Source: Chloroflexota bacterium (GTDB taxonomy: Bacteria > Chloroflexota > UBA6077). Taken from it: DNA of 13,101 nucleotides. Below the pieces are notes generated by a model. That model ran no database searches. It worked only from the letters and a program-made list of their open reading frames with translations, and was not told the DNA's origin. The stretch covers positions 1 to 13,101 of the forward strand of contig JAMCTB010000165.1 of the NCBI GenBank assembly GCA_023380955.1, in the 5' to 3' direction. This document shows, piece by piece, positions 11,569 to 13,101 of the stretch. Made by a program: the position numbers and the translations under genes. How positions within the stretch are numbered: position 1 is the first letter of the stretch; every line of letters begins with the position of its first letter.

Positions 11569-13101
11569 CTATTCCGCCACAGGCAGCGTGAGGGAGAAGC
11601 GGCTTCCCTTCCCGGGCTCGCTCTCGGCCCAGACTCTCCCTCCCTGAGCCTCCACCAGCATCCTGGTGATGTAGAGCCCCAGCCCCAATCCCTCGGTCTT
11701 CCGGGTGCCCTTCACCCGGTAGTAGCGCTCGAAGACGTGGGGAAGATCCTCCGGGGCGATACCCACCCCCCGGTCGACCATCGATACCACCGCCTCACCA
11801 CCTGCCCGTCGTGCCGTCAGCAGCACCTCCGTATCGGAGGGCGAGTACTTGAGGGCGTTGCTGAGCAGGTTGGTGAGGACGCGCTCCAGCCGGTCCGGGT
11901 CCGCCAGGATGGGCGGGAAATCGGGCGGTATCTCCACCCGCACCCGCTCCAGATCCAGGACCCCGTCCAGCCGCAGCCTCAGGTCTTCCACAAAGGAGCG
12001 CAGATCCAGGCTCCTCGTGTTCAATTGAAGCTGTCTGGACTCCATGCGGGCCATGTCCACCAGATCCTGGATCATGGCGTTCATCCGGCGGGCGCTGGTG
12101 AAGATCGCCTCGGCGCTCTGCCGCAGCCGGCCATCCTGCCCGGCCCGATCCATCATCCGCACCAGCAGCTGCGCCTGGCCCTGCACCGCCGTCAGGGGAC
12201 TCCGGAGGTCGTGGGAGACCATTCGCACCAGGTCCTCCCGCTGCTCCTGTAGCTGGTGCAGCTCCGAGACGTCGGTGAAACTGGCGACCGCCCCCAGTAT
12301 CTCGCCCCCAGGACCCAGGATCGGCGCGGCGCCGATCGCGACCCACCGAGCCGGCCCGTCGGGCGGATGAAGTACCATCACGACCCCGTTGACCGCTTCG
12401 CCCTTCAGCGCCTTTGCCACCGGCGTCTGATCCAGGGGGAAGGGCTCCCCCTCGGCCGTCTCGATCCCCAGCAGCTTCACCCGCTCGCCCAGGGGCATCC
12501 CCCGACTCTCCGCCGAGTAGCCCAGCATCGCCTGGGCAGCGGGGTTCATGCGGCGGATCTCCCCTTTCGGGTCGTAGATGACGATCGCGTCGACTATGGA
12601 GAGGATGGTGGCTTCCAGTTCGGCAGCCCGACGCTGCACCTCCTCTAGCAGCCTTTCCCGCTCCTCCTCGGCACGCTTGCGCTCGGTGATATCCCGAATG
12701 ATGCTGACGGGAATCCGCTCCCGGCCGATGGTTCCGCCTGGGGAGCTCACCTCCACCGGGAAGCTGCTCCCATCCTTACGCCTGTGAAGGGTCTCGAAGG
12801 TGATCCCCTCCGCGGCCGCCTGCGCCATCTGCTCCTCTATAAGCCGGTTAGCCGTGGGCATCCGAAGCTGGTGGATAGTCATGGAGAGCAGCTCGGGGTA
12901 GCTGTAACCGTAGGCCTTGACCGCCGCCTCGTTGGCATCGACGATCCGGCCACGCCTCCCGACGAACAGGATGATGTCCCGGGCGCGCTCGAAGAGGAGC
13001 CTGTAGGTCCCTGGGGCTTCCGCGAGGCGCCGGCTCTCGCCGGCGCCGCCTCCGCCGGTCCTGTCTCCCTCTGATCTGGATCCGGGCGATGCCAACGAGG
13101 C
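11569..13101 (-). CDS. Two-PAS sensor histidine kinase, N-terminus beyond the window
   Basis: Sensor kinase of a two-component system. Numbered from the TTG at 13095: PAS domain 1 at about 30-140 ([20 protein letters not shown], then [14 protein letters not shown]), a short coiled coil (145-165), PAS domain 2 at about 165-280 ([17 protein letters not shown]), then HisKA with the phospho-acceptor H295 in [12 protein letters not shown]. The HATPase_c domain has the N box [13 protein letters not shown] (N413), G1 [10 protein letters not shown] box VFERYYR and G2 GLGLGLYIT. All catalytic motifs are intact. No membrane helix or receiver domain is in the visible part, which suggests a cytoplasmic sensor, perhaps of redox, light or a ligand. 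The frame stays open to the window edge and the TTG has no visible ribosome binding site, so the true start may lie outside. The cognate response regulator is not in the window. Confidence 0.93.
   Translation of the reverse strand, partial: ASLASPGSRSEGDRTGGGGAGESRRLAEAPGTYRLLFERARDIILFVGRRGRIVDANEAAVKAYGYSYPELLSMTIHQLRMPTANRLIEEQMAQAAAEGITFETLHRRKDGSSFPVEVSSPGGTIGRERIPVSIIRDITERKRAEEERERLLEEVQRRAAELEATILSIVDAIVIYDPKGEIRRMNPAAQAMLGYSAESRGMPLGERVKLLGIETAEGEPFPLDQTPVAKALKGEAVNGVVMVLHPPDGPARWVAIGAAPILGPGGEILGAVASFTDVSELHQLQEQREDLVRMVSHDLRSPLTAVQGQAQLLVRMMDRAGQDGRLRQSAEAIFTSARRMNAMIQDLVDMARMESRQLQLNTRSLDLRSFVEDLRLRLDGVLDLERVRVEIPPDFPPILADPDRLERVLTNLLSNALKYSPSDTEVLLTARRAGGEAVVSMVDRGVGIAPEDLPHVFERYYRVKGTRKTEGLGLGLYITRMLVEAQGGRVWAESEPGKGSRFSLTLPVAE

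Overview
This is a GC-rich bacterial chromosomal window (about 63% G+C by eye) with strong GGAGG-type ribosome binding sites, several TTG/GTG starts and sigma-70-like promoters. The gene content (YvcK with an N-terminal membrane region, a DUF2089 regulator, a SHOCT-like protein, a YvlD-family membrane protein, SLBB-type ComEA, GH94 phosphorylase, orphan extracytoplasmic solute-binding protein) and the many small palindromic intergenic repeats fit Chloroflexota best (Thermomicrobia or a relative). That assignment is inference. No phage, IS element, CRISPR array, tRNA or rRNA was seen.

Layout. 1-380 (minus): N-terminal part of ComEA, running off the left edge. 381-593: two inverted copies of a small palindromic repeat. 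594-2276 (minus): a cysteine-free family 5 solute-binding protein without its permease. 2399-2620 (minus): secG with its own terminator and promoter. A divergent promoter region (2641-2720) separates secG from a plus-strand GT-A glycosyltransferase (2850-3560). A 75-nt palindromic repeat/terminator (3557-3636) lies between it and the convergent yvcK.

3650-6676 (minus) is the most coherent block: DUF2089 zinc-ribbon/HTH regulator, then SHOCT-like YvlB/LiaX-N-type protein, then YvlD-family four-helix membrane protein, then YvcK. It reads like a reduced yvl-type envelope-stress locus. The DUF2089 promoter carries a dyad over its -10. The YvlD gene has a second TTGACA promoter directly next to a 69-nt near-perfect palindrome. 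Both the regulator and its neighbour contain the same SHOCT helical hairpin motif.

6831-9254 (minus) is a complete GH94 phosphorylase with its catalytic Asp and phosphate-binding residues, ended by an intrinsic terminator. Two plus-strand genes of unknown function follow (9462-9758 and 9872-10408), separated by a second copy of the 75-nt repeat. The right part (minus) holds a small ABM/HmoA-type protein, a highly structured 117-nt intergenic stretch, an ATP-binding UspA and a two-PAS histidine kinase that runs off the right edge.

Most genes are single transcription units. The only likely functional set is the DUF2089/SHOCT/YvlD/YvcK block (regulator, cytoplasmic partner, membrane protein, envelope-linked factor). 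The histidine kinase, UspA and HmoA-like genes are same-strand neighbours compatible with a general stress role, but nothing in the sequence links them mechanistically.
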